From the NCBI GenBank assembly GCA_022702545.1, contig JAHRBC010000001.1:3286001-3350000 (forward strand): DNA of 64,000 bases, written 5' to 3'. Source of the stretch: Phycomyces nitens (lineage: Eukaryota > Mucoromycota > Mucoromycetes > Mucorales > Phycomycetaceae). A program made the translations under genes and the position numbers. The number at the start of each line of letters is the position of its first letter. Position 1 is the stretch's first letter. The notes under the pieces were generated by a model that had not been told where the DNA came from, did no database searches, and saw nothing but the letters and a program-made list of their open reading frames with translations. This document shows positions 25,410 to 38,666 of this stretch, in pieces.

Positions 25410-25904
25410 ATATCCTCATACCTTTTAGAACCCATTTTGCCTCAAACTATATTATTATATGTTTTGTTTGCTTTTATTAATCAAACCACTATCTTTATTT
25501 AACTGTACAATAATTTATTATAAAACCACATTATTATTATTATTTTAAAATAAAATAAAATAAAATAAACAAATTACAATTCAAATTTTGCTTCTACATT
25601 GTGTGTTGATAAATACTTGTTTGTTGTTCAGAAAATATTTGATTTTATATTTTACAAAATAATAGGTCTGTAAGATATAAAGGGCTACCATAAACATTGT
25701 CTACTGGCGATAAAACAAAACTATCTCATGCTACTTAGTTTCAGGGAATGATTAAACGACATTGAGTCCGAGTCCAGCTCTTTTTTTTTCGGATGAAAGA
25801 GATCAAGCTCTGCCATATGAATCTCTACTATAAATTTTGTATAAGTATGTGTGAGCGTGTATAAGCTTTTACATGTGTACATTTATGTTTCTGCGAGCCG
25901 TAAT
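25410..25904. other. Convergent 3' intergenic region
   Basis: About 500 bases between the stops of ABCB copy 2 and the MFS gene. It contains TTATTA and an AAAAT pentanucleotide repeat at about 25546-25569. It presumably carries both polyadenylation regions. No gene is seen. Confidence 0.5.
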
Positions 25905-27898
25905 CTATGGTAGGTCTTTAGCATACTTGTAACGCATGCTTTCTCCCCATCGGATTACGGATATCACACATCCTGCGCTCATTAAGGTCAAGGTCGCAAG
26001 TATAGTCATAGCCCAGCCACTACCGATAGAACGCAATATTGTAGGAGCCAATAAAGGAGTACATCCTGCCATGGTACACCGCAAAAGATTAGAAGCACTG
26101 ATCACAGAGGCCGAGTATTCTTGATAGGCATCAACAAGATACAAATTACTAGGAGTCTGAACTACCCCTACACCGAGTCCGACTAAGAGAACAAAAGAAA
26201 TGGTATGTATCAATATGCAAATATACAAGATGATAAATGTAGATGATGGTACTGATAATAGAGCAAGTATTAAACTCACATATAAATAATCCCGTCAAGA
26301 CTATTCCAATATGAATAGTTTTGGATATGCACCATCCATATACTAGTTCACCAATAACCAGCAGAGAGATACCAAGCCACATGGGTGGTAAGCGCGCTTC
26401 TGGTGTTCTTGGCTGCTGCTTCATATCCAATCTTTTGAGTAGCCAGTCTGCATACTTGCCTGACCCAACTGCACCGACAACGTTTCCGAGGCCATTGGCC
26501 AAATATGCTAATCCAATCTGGGAGCTTGAGAAGCCATACTTGTACGCTAGTTGATGCGGTAAACTAGATATCATAAAATACATGAATCCGTATGCAAGCG
26601 CATAAGGCAAGGAGACCAGTAAGACGACTGGCTTGCACAGAAAGCAAAATGGTCGCATAATAGTCGTTTTGAGCTGCTCGTGAGGAGAAGGATCATAGTC
26701 TGATGCGGATGAAGTCTCTGCCAAACGTTGTTTAGTCTCAAATCGTTTTCGGATGATTGTGGGAGACGTTTCAGGTAAAAAGAAGACAAGGAGAATAAGA
26801 ATACAAGCGCCCATAATTGAAAGGAACCAGAATATGTAATTCCATCCCAAATCTATGCACCAAATATTAATATTTTTTATATATTTTGAATATATTCTTT
26901 GACAATGGGTATTACATTCACTGATGTAGCCACCAGCTATAGGACCAACAACAGGCCCAACTAAAGGGCCAAGGAAGAATAATCCCATAGCATTTCCTCG
27001 TTCATGAACCATAAAGAGGTCCGAGACAGTCCTAAATGCAGTTGAGGTTAATCAGCCAAGAGTATGATGTATTAAAGCTGAAGATCTGTTGATAACATAC
27101 CCTGCCCCCACTGCTTGAGCCGCACTTGCACCAACCGCCTGCATGGCCCTCATTGCTACAAACAAACCAATATTTGCTGACAAAGCGCAACCCACGGTAG
27201 ATCCTACATATATGAACGTTGCTCCAATGTAGACAAACCGGCGCCCATATCTTTCCGAAAGAGCGGCCCACATCATTGGCTTTTTTTGTATCAATAAACC
27301 TTGTTTTAACTTTCCATATTGCTATACTCACGGCAACACCTAGTGTAAAAATATAGAGAGAGATGGTTGCATTGATAACCGTGCCAGACGCATGAAGTGA
27401 TAATTTCACTTGCTGAATGGCTGGTACCTATATCATAAAAATGATTATTAACATAATTTACTATTGATAGTCTAGTATGACTTGAACTCACATAAATGGA
27501 GCTGCTCAATGGGCCGAGAAAGCCTTGAAGGGCCACGATAAACAGAATAAACCATTTACGAGTAGATGAAAACTATTTCAATTGAAAACATGATGAGTTG
27601 CTTTTCTGCCAAATTAATTGTTATTATTTTATAGGATACTTACTGTAGAGTTATAAGGCCCCAGTGATTCCAATGAAGAGTTGTTTTCAGTGTCACTCTG
27701 TAGCTTACAGTCCACTACATATTTCTCTACAATATAGAGATAATTGATAGTTTGTATTTGGTATTCAAACATGAAGAATCTGGGTTTACCTATACAGACA
27801 CTCGAGGGATCTAAAGAAGTAGATGTGAGCAGACTTCTTGGGCGAGTATCACCACCTTCAGCCGAGACCTCGACCAATTGTTGAGGAAGAGGTGCCAT
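25905..27898 (-). CDS. MFS multidrug/H+ antiporter, DHA1 type
   Basis: Eight exons are predicted: 27898-27790, 27726-27644, 27572-27492, 27427-27332, 27279-27101, 27031-26916, 26852-26280 and 26182-25905. They total 1515 bases and 504 residues, all in phase. The order of features is a polar N-terminal tail, FSSTRKWFILF at helix 1, LGPLSSSIYVPAIQQV (typical of drug antiporters), the loop motif SERYGRRFVYIG (motif A, GxLxDRxGRR type) and AVGAGTVSDLF. Then come GLFFLGPLVGPVVGP (motif C-like, antiporter signature), the central cytosolic loop, and the last six helices. Motif C supports proton-coupled efflux at the plasma membrane. The substrate is unknown. It lies convergent to the ABCB pump, so the area carries three exporters. 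I see nothing broken. Confidence 0.88.
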
Positions 27899-28777
27899 TT
27901 GGGTTGGATGCTTTATCGTACGAATAAACGACAAGGCTAGAATAGAATAACAATAACAAAGATTGTGCGAATTAAAAACAAACGATAATAGAAACCCACA
28001 ATCAGTGTATGTTTTCAATAGATAAAACAAAAAGGCAGCAAAAGAGTAGCGAATTCTAATATTTGTCAATAAACTGATGGTTTTTTATTGCTCGGAATCA
28101 TAGATATTATACACAAACCCGTTTTCACTGCTAGACTAGAGACACATTTTGGAAATATCGCATAAAAATATGACTTAGGACTCCTAATGATTCTCGATTT
28201 TACTAGGACTATATTCGTGTATGTATAATGGAGTATCTGTTTAGCTTTTGTCAACTATGATGGCTTTGTAGGCAGAACAGATACTGCATATCAATTTTCG
28301 GAACTACCATAGATCATAAAAGAAATAGCAATTCAAACTGAATTGAAATCCGGGAGTTAGCATGTCTTTTAACCCCTTCCCCCCCCCTCCTTTAATCCAA
28401 AACAAAACACCGGGGAGACAGCTGGCATTGCGGAAGTGTTGATTATGAGTAATCTAACATACACATTTACTAGAAAGTCTCGAGTTTTTCACTCTATCCA
28501 CAAGTACAGAGGAAACTCCCCTTTTTGTTTGTGTTTCATGACCTCATCGCTCACAACAAGATTCAATCAATGTAACGAGGGCCGATTCGAATCATAAACA
28601 CGATCATCCTCTTTGATTTGTTTGATGGCTAGACAATATTATACATGGAATTAAACGCAAAGAATTATACAATCTACAACAGAGTCGGCCTAGCACTTTC
28701 TCTTCTTTTTCTTTTAGTTTTTTTAAATAATAGGGAGTGAAAGTATTTTTTTTGATGTTTTTTTTTTCTTTCTATTT
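27899..28777. other. Intergenic between the MFS gene and the cohesin loader
   Basis: About 880 bases holding the promoter of the MFS gene and the 3' end of the cohesin-loader gene. A run of about 11 C residues interrupted by TT lies near 28375-28390 and a T-rich tract near 28700-28770. No gene is seen. Confidence 0.5.
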
Positions 28778-31700
28778 TCATACCAACTCCTTGTATTTTC
28801 TAGATTTTCGGCTATCCATTCCTGCCGATTCCATCATCATATCTTCAAATCTTCTACACCCATCTGCAGCAGAACAATGGTTCAATCTGTCAACCTTAAA
28901 GTACTCCAGTTCTGTCCAGTCTATTAGTCTCACAGACTCATCGTCTCGAGAAATCGTACGTGATTTTGATTGGTCTGCTGAATTATAGCTCTGTATTTCA
29001 CTAAATAAATGGCCGTGTTAGTTGTATTGTAATCTAGATATTGCACCACTTTTTTCGTGTTTATGACTAGACTTACTCGTTGGATATCGAATATAGATCC
29101 ATCAACAATTCTCGCACGTATAGAACAATACACATTGCAATAGCTGTCTTTGCTGTCATGGCATAATCTGGATCGATTTCGCCCTCGAGGGATCCACAAG
29201 GCACCCCATCTTCATCCATATCATTTGGTTTAGGTATCAGCCCTCTCTTTCGGAAGAGTTGAATGGAAGACAAAAGGTCAGCTCCAACTGTCATTAGAAT
29301 ACGATCCATGCTATTAAGAACACACAGAATTTCCTCTGACATGGAAAAATCGAGTGTAATAATACTTTCAGCCAAGAACTTGAGAAAGTTAACATTGATC
29401 TACAGATTTGAATTAGTATTTTCCTTTTTGACTTTCAGACAAGAAGTGAATGATCTATACCTCTTTTTCGCCAGTAGCCTTCATATCAAAATCAAAAGGC
29501 TTCACTAGAGCGCACAAGAAGTCCAACTTGATCTTTTTCTTTTGCCTCAAGATGCTAAAAGGCAGTGCAAACAGGGAATCCACTTTTGCATCACCTCCTC
29601 TCTTGCCATAACCTATACATTCTGTTGGTTATTATTGTTTGGTGATCATAAACCCAAAGTGCCCAGAACCATACCTTGGACTTTTTCATCTGCCGTTAGC
29701 ATTTGGTATTCATATGCGGTACTGATATGGTCTCCAAAGTTACTATACAAAAGAGGCCCATACTTGTCATGTGCAAATCTATGAAGATAGTATGCTTTGT
29801 TTCGGAGGGTTATGTCTGAGCTTGTCTCTGCCGCAACAATAGCGGGCATACACTTTAAAGAATGCCGAGTAAGTTAGTATCCGTGGCTAGCAATAAAATC
29901 AATCGTCTTACCAGGACCGGATGTGCCAGTCCTTGGTGGACTACGGCTGCTATAACATCAAAGGCAGCATAGCGAATATCAGGAGTCTTCTCTAGTGCGC
30001 ATCCCAATATTCTACGGAAATAACGTTGCATCAAAGAGCCATTAACGCTATATAATTCACAGAGTAAGTAAAGAGCCTTTATCACTGGTTATTAAAATAC
30101 CCAAGTTCAGAGAATTCTTCTGTATTTCCCATGAGTGTCTCGACATCAATTAATTTGGTATGAAGCGATTGTCCAGCAACTAATGTTGTGAATGACATGA
30201 GTTTTGTCGACATGGTTCAAGGTTATACAGCAAATTACCTTCTTCTTGCTTTTCGATACGATTTTCTTCTGCAGCGAGAAATTCAACAAATACGTGTAAT
30301 AGTTGGATTTTCATGGCTTCTGGACCATTCTCAAAGAGTCTGTCCATTAGTTCCGTACTCGTCTTATCAATCACAAACGTAGGGTATGCTGCATAAAAGT
30401 GGCCTAGATAAGATGCTAGATGTTAAGCTTCATGGCATATTACCGTACTTTAATTTATTCTTACCCAAACTCTGGAGTGCTGTGGCTGTTATTTGATTAA
30501 AAGAATAGGTATCTTCAAGAGAACTGGCAAAGTACAGCAGCAAGTCAAAAACAAGGTTTGTAATGCTTTGCTATATAATTACAATAAAGTGAGCAATAAG
30601 AATTTTTAAAAAAAAATATAACTGAAGCCCAAGTATACTCTTTTATGAGATACTAATTTCTTTGTCTTTTTTTCATTTACCTTGTGTACAAGATCAAGAG
30701 CTCTCATCTTGACTGACTCAGTCTTTCTTTTCTCATCAAAGTTAAAGTATCGAGAAAGTAAACTGCTGATAAGAAGCATCTTTCTTATGGCAATAAGCGA
30801 ACGAGTTGGTGGTTTCCCGTTTGACATTTGTATTCGGTCTTGCTGAAGTTTTCCTGAAAGGCATACAAACGTCAAATTAATATCGATAAAAGTCTTGGTA
30901 ATATTCTATATACCAAGACATGATCCCAGCATTTTGATCAATAGATTATATCGTTTAGAGATATTTTCAATAATCGCACATAGACACGATACAGTGCTTT
31001 GGATCATCTGTTGAGTTTTCACAAAAAATATTAGACTCTTGACCATATACCCGTGTAGTTCTCTTACATCGAGTGGGCAGCGACTCAACAGTTGTTGAAG
31101 AGCTTGTTCTACCTGGGCTACAAAGTCAGGATCATGGTATTTTCGACGTGGAAGTACGTCTCGGTAAATCATGAGAACGTATTGAGCAATTCGCCAGTCG
31201 TCCTATTGTATTAGAATATATGGTTTAATATACGAGTTGATGGTTGACTCTTGTCCATATCTCTTACCTCTTCCGTAATACTCAGATACGGTTCCAACAT
31301 TGAGATATGTGTTTCCCGAAGTATATCTGGGCATGTCTTTGTAAATGCATATACTGTGGTTAGGCAGCTAAGGAAGCCGTCTGTATTCCCTTGCTCGTCC
31401 AATAAAAGCATATGGTCAAAGAGAGCATCGACAATCCATTGGAAAATCATTTTGTACCAGACCATTGTCTTATTATCGCATCCTGCTACAGTCTTATATT
31501 ATCAACCGCATTTGTTTTTGTGAAAAAAAAATATTTGATTGCATTAGTACCTCTTTTTCATAAAATACCAATGTATAACGTTTTTTTATAGTATCTTTTT
31601 CACCTTTTGTAGAATTTGGATGAGAGCCGGGGATTGAGTGGGTGAGGATATGTCTCTGGTAACGGCACCAGTAATCAGCATCGTCAATTCGGTGATTTGC

Positions 31701-34700
31701 CGCTTTCTTTCTTTAGGAGAATGCTGATAAGAGGATCCAAATGCATCATTCCCATCGCTTTCGACTTCACGAAAAGGATGAAAAAGAATCTCTTGGGTGG
31801 CCTTGAGTGCCAATTCGCTTATACTGATTTCATTATCACCAATCCGCTGTATAAGTTTGGCTGATATGTCAATTTTGATTGCTCGATCATCACATTTAGT
31901 GTACAATTCACGCAATAGTTTGACCAGACGTTTGCGAACATTCATAGCTGTATCCTACGAATTGTATAAAATAAGTACCAGTATCTATTCGAATTCTCCC
32001 TTCACTTACCATGATTCGTTCGCTAACAATATTGTAGAGTGACAAAGGAAGAGTCTCTTGACGACCTAGATACTTTGCAACGACCTCAACAGCTGCATCG
32101 CGAACTGAAGGAGATATATCATGAACTCTTTTAATGATTGGGGTCCGAATTCGTGGCTAAACAGGGATATATAGAGATGATGAGACTATATAATACGCGC
32201 CACAGTAGCCTATTTAATACGGATGTTCATATACCTCATCAAGTATAGTCGGAACTTCTGCTGCTATACGTCCCATTGCTCTTAATGCTTTTACTCTAAA
32301 AGTCACGCTGTCATGGTCCAAACATGCCATGATATGGGATATCAAATACTGGAAGCTGTTATAAAGCGGCTGTCGAGATGCCAAAAGCTCTGACAACAGG
32401 CCAATATCATCTCTGTTCAATTCTGGGAAATCAAACGAACTAAAACACAAGGAATTTTAAAGTAAGCCAACAACAATATGTTTTTCTTGAGAGTTTCCTA
32501 CCTTTCCAGTGCGAGTTTTTCGTTACTTGCTTCCAAGGAAAGAAGCCAATAGTGCTTAATGATACTTTGCACTTTTGATACTATATCCTCTGGCCATGGT
32601 GATGAATCAAGATCTTCTTCTTTAGAATCCTGGTGTGCTTTTGACCATACCATAGTATCTGTATATCCCCAACTGGCCAAGTAAAACTAACTCTAAAACA
32701 ATGAATTTTGTTCTCTCTCTCTTTTTTTTTTAAAGAAAAAATATATATTTTTTATTATTTTAAAACCTACCTTTGTTAAAGATGGGTCTACAAAGTTATT
32801 TTCGACATGATTATATAGTTTGATTTGACACTGAGCAAGAAGTTCTAGAGAAGCCAAAGATGTTTCTCGTGTTATCTAATACAAAGACCTTGTCAGCCAA
32901 AGTCCCCAGCTATCAACCATCATCTCTTTTCTTTGATTTTTGGCTTGTTAGAATTAGTATAGTATATATTGTTACCTCTGTTGGAAGTTGGTCGTTCAAT
33001 TTATAGACCCACTCTGGTGTAAAATGACCTTTTTCTCCTGACAGTCGATTGTACCCCATCTTGATGGTACATGCAATCGTACCAAGCCATTCGATACCCA
33101 ATGACTTTAGGTAAATGTCAGAAGTACCACTCTCAATAACAGCAACCTTTATAGTTGATGAAAAAAAAATTAGTACAGCCATTGTTCAATCCAGATCCCT
33201 TTTGATAGACCACAACATTAACCTACCAGGAGTTTAGTAAATGTACGTAGGATAAGTTCTGCACCAGGCCAAGAAGGGTCACTGAGGACAGTAAGTACGT
33301 CTTCTACAGTGCTCTCCATAATCATCCGATATTCAGCTACTGAATAGGTATCCTTTTTGCGTGATCTACACTTGGCCATAAGAAAATCGAGAAAGTATGA
33401 TGCGGTCTGTGCAGCTGCCTCGATCCCTTTTTTCCATACTTCTGCAGCCTTTTGGACAAGTTTCTCTTCAAGTCCAGAAAGTTGTTTTGTCTCATTATCC
33501 TTTTGGAGCTTTTGCTGCTTGAGTTCCCATTTACGAAGCCAGCCTCTATCTGCAACTATCGTAGTAGGAGTACAGCAAGACTGGACGAGTTGGATCCAGA
33601 GAGCGCTCATGACATGCAGTGTTCTACCATCACTTAATCTATATCTCTTTACACTTCGATCCATTGTGGTAAGATTGCCCATTCCCGTCAGGATTTCATC
33701 TAGAATCCACCGACGGTGCTGTGGATAGTTTCCAAATAGCGTGGTAAGCATATCAAGTGCACTGAATTTCATCTGCTCAAAAGGGTTGATAGTCGAATCA
33801 GCCGAGATCTTTACGAGACATGATGTGTTGCTTTCTGTATAGTCATGGAAGAATGGTCCCATACAGATATATCCAACAATCAGAATTCCATGATCGTCAA
33901 TTTCATCTTGCTGAAGAAGGATAAATGAACGTCGAAGAAACCGGGTAATTAAGGGGAGAATACTAGAGAGGCTTTGTCTGGCTATAGGAGATGCCTCCAC
34001 CGAGTTTAAGAATCGGCGAAGATCATTGTTCACTAACAAAGATTTTAATCATTGGTCATTCTAATGATCTTGCTTATTAATCGGATGCCATGTATTTTAC
34101 TTACAGTTTGTTGGATCTTCTTCGAGACTTGTGAGATCAATGAGTGGATAGATGAGAGTTTCGAGTTGTGATTTGACAAGCCTTAAGCATGTCGTTATAA
34201 GCCCTTTTGGAACATCCTGTGATTTGCTTAGTTTATCAATAATATTCCATGCTGACCAGTCTTTACATCTATAGGTTAGGTTACCTGCTTGTTCACTCTG
34301 CAGACAGCCAAAAGATCAGCCACGAGTACACTTATTTCAATTCCATGAGACAGCCTTTCTAACCAGGCTGTTGTTCTTGACATTCTCTTTGTCTCCTCAG
34401 CTTCCTTTGCATATTCCTCCAATATATCCAAGTCAACCACACATCCAACTGCATATTCCATTCGACTCAATATTTGGCCAAATTGATTTTGATCTGAATT
34501 CTTGAAACATTTTGCCTGAACTGCCTTTACAACCAAGATGGTGAATTGGCGTAAAACAGACAGAGGAATAGTATCCGTGCCGCTTTCCAATAAATCATCG
34601 TTTTCTACTCCTTGTGATTCTCCAATTTTCTTTTGATCATTGCAAATCATTGCCATGTAATCCGAAAGCTTCTGAAGAATGGCTAATGTGTTTTGCCAAA

Positions 34701-35165
34701 AAAAAAGAAGTTGTTATAGTTTTCTAATTTGTTGACATGTCTCGATGGATTTCACTTACGTTCACTTTCTTTCGAGATTGGTTCAGGTTCAGAGATTGGG
34801 GGCTTTATAATTGGGACATTAGTCTGGGCAGGCGCTTTGACAGCTAGAGGTATCTTTATATCTGGGACATTGACAACTGCAGCTTGAGCAACACCTAGAT
34901 CGCTTGTCAATTCATCCATCAATTCATCCTCGATGCAGACTCGTTTTCTTCGTTGGCGATGAAGGAATCTACTTTTAAAAATCGGAGCCTCATCCTCATC
35001 ACTATCTACTTGTTCTGCATCGCGTTTTTCTCCAAGTGGAATCTCATTTGGCAAGGTCGTGGTTGTTGGTTCTGGTTGTTCGAGTGTTTTCTGGTTGGTG
35101 AAATGTCCAAAAGGTCGTTTTAATCTTCGTTTGTGAACTGGACTTTCAGGAAGTTGCTGACCCAT
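28778..35165 (-). CDS. SCC2: Cohesin loader subunit Scc2/Mis4/NIPBL
   Basis: A large HEAT-repeat protein spread over roughly 20 exons; I estimate about 1,650 residues. The start is at 35163-35165 (MGQQLPESP) and the stop at 28778. The N-terminal third is polar and disordered with a basic RQRRKR patch, as expected for the Scc4/Mau2-binding and linker region. The middle part has HRRWILDEIL followed by RYRLSDGRTLHVMSALW, the counterpart of the NIPBL segment with RxYRLxDGxxIQM. Further on are VKALRAMGRIA, SVRDAAVEVVAKYLG and ERIMDTAMNVRKRLVKLLREL, which closely track the NIPBL HEAT block VREAAVELLG/ERILDTGISVRKR. The last exon is 29000-28778. With Scc4, Scc2 loads cohesin on chromatin and stimulates the cohesin ATPase; it is essential. 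Individual splice sites in the middle are only roughly placed. It shares a divergent promoter region with the Oma1 gene. Confidence 0.9.
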
Positions 35166-35721
35166 GGCTATAGAATAATATGTATAAAATGTTTTAAAAA
35201 AGAAGAAAGAAGCGAAAGGCAAAGTCTATAAGACGCGCACTTACGCGTCCCAGTCGCGCCTATTGGTACTATAAAATTGGTCGCAGTCCAAGATTATTTT
35301 TGAGACAAACGCGTCTCTGACGTGAGCAAAATAAGCTTTGTGACTCTTGTGAAGTGCCTGATGCCTTTTATGGAAAGTTGGTGGATAATATCCAAAAATA
35401 GTCTCGGGTTAAAGTAGGAACAACCTCGAAAATCAAGAAATTTATTTTTTATGAAAATTGAGTCATTGCAAAGATCAGTAGAAGAAGCTACGGAACGATT
35501 GGTCTCTTCCTGCTCCTCTCTTGTTGTTCACATCCAAAACACTATCGAATATGGAATGGCAAAAATAAGAATAAAGAAGATCAAGAGAACCAAGTTTGGT
35601 TAAAACACAGCCTCCAAAAGCTCAGCATTGTGTCGTCGATTGATTTTATACTTTCTTCTCGAATTTTGTTTTTCTGTTGCCCTTGTCCACCTACCATACA
35701 CATTCGAACAATACAAGACTT
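35166..35721. promoter_or_regulatory. Divergent promoter region between scc2 and oma1
   Basis: 556 bases separate two head-to-head ATGs, so the interval must hold both promoters. It contains two ACGCG motifs near the scc2 side (gacgcgcacttacgcgtccc, about 35232-35251) and another at about 35309-35314 (aaacgcgtctc). ACGCGT is the MCB box of G1/S genes in ascomycete yeasts. Its placement just upstream of a cohesion gene fits, but conservation of that system here is assumed. Confidence 0.45.
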
Positions 35722-37367
35722 ATGCTAAAGAGACTCTTGCAAAGGCCTTTATCCCAAGTACCCCAAGCATCCCGGGTACTGCAGCCCAGATACCTTGCCC
35801 CCAGGTTCACTCTACCCCAGTGTTCAAGACATATCGCACAGGCCAGTCCTCACCGCTGGATCCACAGAACCCCCATAACCAGATCATTTCATGCCAGCCC
35901 TAGCAACAAAGTGCCAATCATACCCTTGCCCGCCATGATTGCTACCCTGTTAAAGTCAGGGAAGCTCGTCAGTCTGGTATCTTTGTCTTCCAAGACATCC
36001 ATGACTCTTTTACCCCACTCGATTGGAAAGGGCAGAGCAAGATGGATAGTGTCTTTGTTGGCCGGTATCCCAATCACAGGTGTAGCACTTCTCTTGGTGG
36101 TTGGTCTTGACCAGGTAACTCACAACAGGGCTGTTTCAGGGCCAATTGGGCTGTGTTTTTGAATGACTTTTAATAAGTGGAAAAATTTATAGGCACCAAA
36201 CACTGGCCGTATACGCTTTGTATATCTATCAGAAGAAGAAGAGGCCGAGCAGGTCAATAAAGAGATTGGAGGGCTATTGACTAGTCAATTTGGCCTAACA
36301 GTCGGCAAAGACTCTGAGTTTATCGTGTGGCTCGATACTATCATGGAGAACCTCGCAAGGGTTGCTGTGGACGATATCCGAGATCCAGTGCGTGATTATT
36401 CACAGCCAGTAGAAGGAAAGACACCGTCAAAATTTATAGTAGATGTTATTGTGGACGGAAGCACCCTCAATGCCATGTGTGCCGGAAAAAATGTCATTGT
36501 ATATGATCTTATGCTCCAGTGTTTTGAGTTTGATACGAAAAAGATTGCTGTGATCCTCTCGCATGAGATGGCTCATTCTATCCAGCGTCATTTTGTTGAG
36601 CAAAATGGTCTGATATCATTCTTGACGATGCTTGTGGATATTACAAGAGGTGCACTTTGGATGGTGACCGAATCATTTGGACCGTAAGTGGTAGTGAAAA
36701 CAGAGAGACCCTTTGGAGTAGGGATTATTCTGACGATAAGCCATAGATATATCAACCAAAAGATCAATGATACCCTTAGTGGCTATATACAGCTACACAC
36801 AAATCTATCTTATAACCGGCTATTGGAGAAAGAGGTAATATATAGAGTCATACAGACTTGACTTGACTTGATCCTGTCCTGACTGTCTGAGCATCATTAT
36901 AGGCTGATTTAGTTGGTCTTAAAATCCTTGCCAAAGCAGGCTATGATCCCAGGGAAGCCATAGCGGTATGGAACACAATGGCAGAGCTGGAAAAGACGGT
37001 TGCAAACGCTACAAATGAGAATGAAAAGACGGATCAATCAGTTGAACATCTAACTGCCCCGCCTGAAACATATGAGGCCCTATTTGAAACCCTGGTGAGT
37101 GCTTGGTTTGGCGAAACCCACCCTCCAAGTGAAGAACGGGTTATATACATGAAAGAACATATGGAAGAGGCCATTGCGATATACGAGGAATCTATCAAGA
37201 TCAATGGTCCTCCAAAGGCATTTATCCTGAGTCAATTCCGAACAGAGGAGGCCGAGGGAAAGATGGACAGTGAGGCGACAGAGACCATGGCAGAAAAGAC
37301 AGAAAGTAGATGGAGAAGGCTCTTTTGGTGGTGGTCAACAACACCAACCATTGCCACTACAGCTTAG
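35722..37367 (+). CDS. OMA1: Mitochondrial inner-membrane metalloprotease Oma1 (M48 family)
   Basis: Four exons are predicted: 35722-36114, 36193-36683, 36747-36834 and 36903-37367, giving 478 residues. The first 70 residues are rich in Arg, Ser and Gln with almost no acid residues, a typical mitochondrial presequence. A hydrophobic helix (about 110-130, SLLAGIPITGVALLLVVG) anchors the protein. The zinc site HEMAH (HExxH) is in exon 2, with the third ligand Glu in KEADLVGLK, formed across the exon 3/4 junction. PNTGRxRF and NAMCAGKNVIVY are further M48C features. Oma1 is the stress-activated protease that cuts inner-membrane proteins in mitochondrial quality control. The acidic C-terminal tail after the catalytic domain (SEAT/EKTES) is longer than I would expect. 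The ATG was chosen because upstream in-frame codons are not ATG. Confidence 0.92.
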
Positions 37368-37533
37368 AGATATCATGTATTTTTTGTTTATTATTATTAT
37401 TATTATATATATAAATATATTCTTTTTATCCAATACTCTATGTAATTGAGTAAAAATAAAATACAAATAAAATAAAATAAAATAAAGATGAAACGAACCC
37501 CTTGTCCATTCCATCTCCATCTTCATCTCCAAT

Positions 37534-38666
37534 CTAGAGATTCTCTCTTTTCTGGATCTCTAAACACTGGTTGAGCAAAAGTATCGTGTTATCGAACCCT
37601 TGCAATATCCCCGGATCCTGTTCTATCTGTTGGGAATCCCACCGTGAATGGGCAAAATCAATCAATCGTACATCACACAAAATAGGCTCATCATCTTCGG
37701 CTGGCTCATCATCCTTTAGCATTCTCTTCCAAACACTATCGACTGCTTCCCGGTCTCCTTCATAAACAAACAAGAGAGAAGAGCCGATTAGTTCCAAAGA
37801 TGGTGTTTTGGCAATCCATTCTCGCATATCCAAAAGATCGTCTCGAAAACTCTCTAGAATCCAGCGAATCTTCTTGGCTGGCAAGCGTTGGGAAGCATTC
37901 TCTTCTTCTTGGACCTTTACTGTCTCATGGCTACCCATACGACCATATTCAGATGTAGGGAAGAAATAGGCTAGGAATCCATTGATGATGTTCTCTTGGG
38001 TAAGAGATCTACCAAACTCCTTTTTGTATGTACGATAGACACATTCTGTAGTATCATAGACCTTGGACAAAGTAAGATCAATCTATACTAGGATAAAAAA
38101 AAAGTTGTCCTGTAGATCGATTACCTTCATGCCCGAGATTCTAATAGCCATGGATTCAATTGTGGTATTCTTTGCGTTTAGTTTCATCTTATCGACCTTT
38201 GCTTCATCAGCAAGATGATCAAATAGAATCTTGCCAATCTTGAGATCCAAAACACATGGACGGACAAAACCACGGAGAATGTTCTCTAGACATACATGGT
38301 GTAGAAGAATAAAGTTGGTAAAGGATGAATAGATATTGGATTGCCAAGGTAATAAGCAAGGGAAAGGATATCATCGGGCAGTTTGGTGTCCACTTGTATT
38401 GGTGATGGTATGGGTGTGACACTGTCCTGGCTGGTTTCCAATAGATGCAGTTCGGATGCCGTCGAAGCTCGTAATGTGCCATAGCATTCTGGAATCCATC
38501 CACAAAAGGTAGGATGAGAATGACACGCTTCATAAAATTGGACTTCTCTTGTATGGGATGGCTTGATGACCATGAGATCATTTGTTGCCATCTTCAAGAG
38601 GGTGTCATGGCCTGCCACTTGATTATCGAATTTTACCAAGAGTGACTGGGTGTCGGTGGAGGCCAT
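37534..38666 (-). CDS. ARG82: Inositol polyphosphate multikinase (Arg82/IPMK family)
   Basis: The C-terminal part is secure: an exon from about 38285 to 38125 and a final exon 38061-37534. Motifs in order are RPCVLDLKIG (PxxxDxKxG inositol-binding signature), AIRISGMKVYD, SSLLFVYEGD (SLLxxYE) and LIDFAHS (IDFAHT-type metal-binding end). These define the IPK family; the size (about 310 residues) and the RISGMKVY segment favour Arg82/IPMK over IP6K. The N-terminal exon starts at 38666 and contains FYEACHSHPTFCGWIPECYGTL, also typical. The join between exons 1 and 2 is uncertain. The best canonical choice is 38423/38285, which removes a pyrimidine-rich 137-base intron but costs the usual Leu-Glu of LEN. 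The enzyme makes IP4/IP5 from IP3 and links to arginine and phosphate control in yeast. Confidence 0.88.

Noticed and set aside
29073..35222. Considered as several small separate genes on the minus strand
   Set aside because: Successive frames join through GT-AG introns and follow the order of Scc2/NIPBL motifs, so they are exons of one gene.
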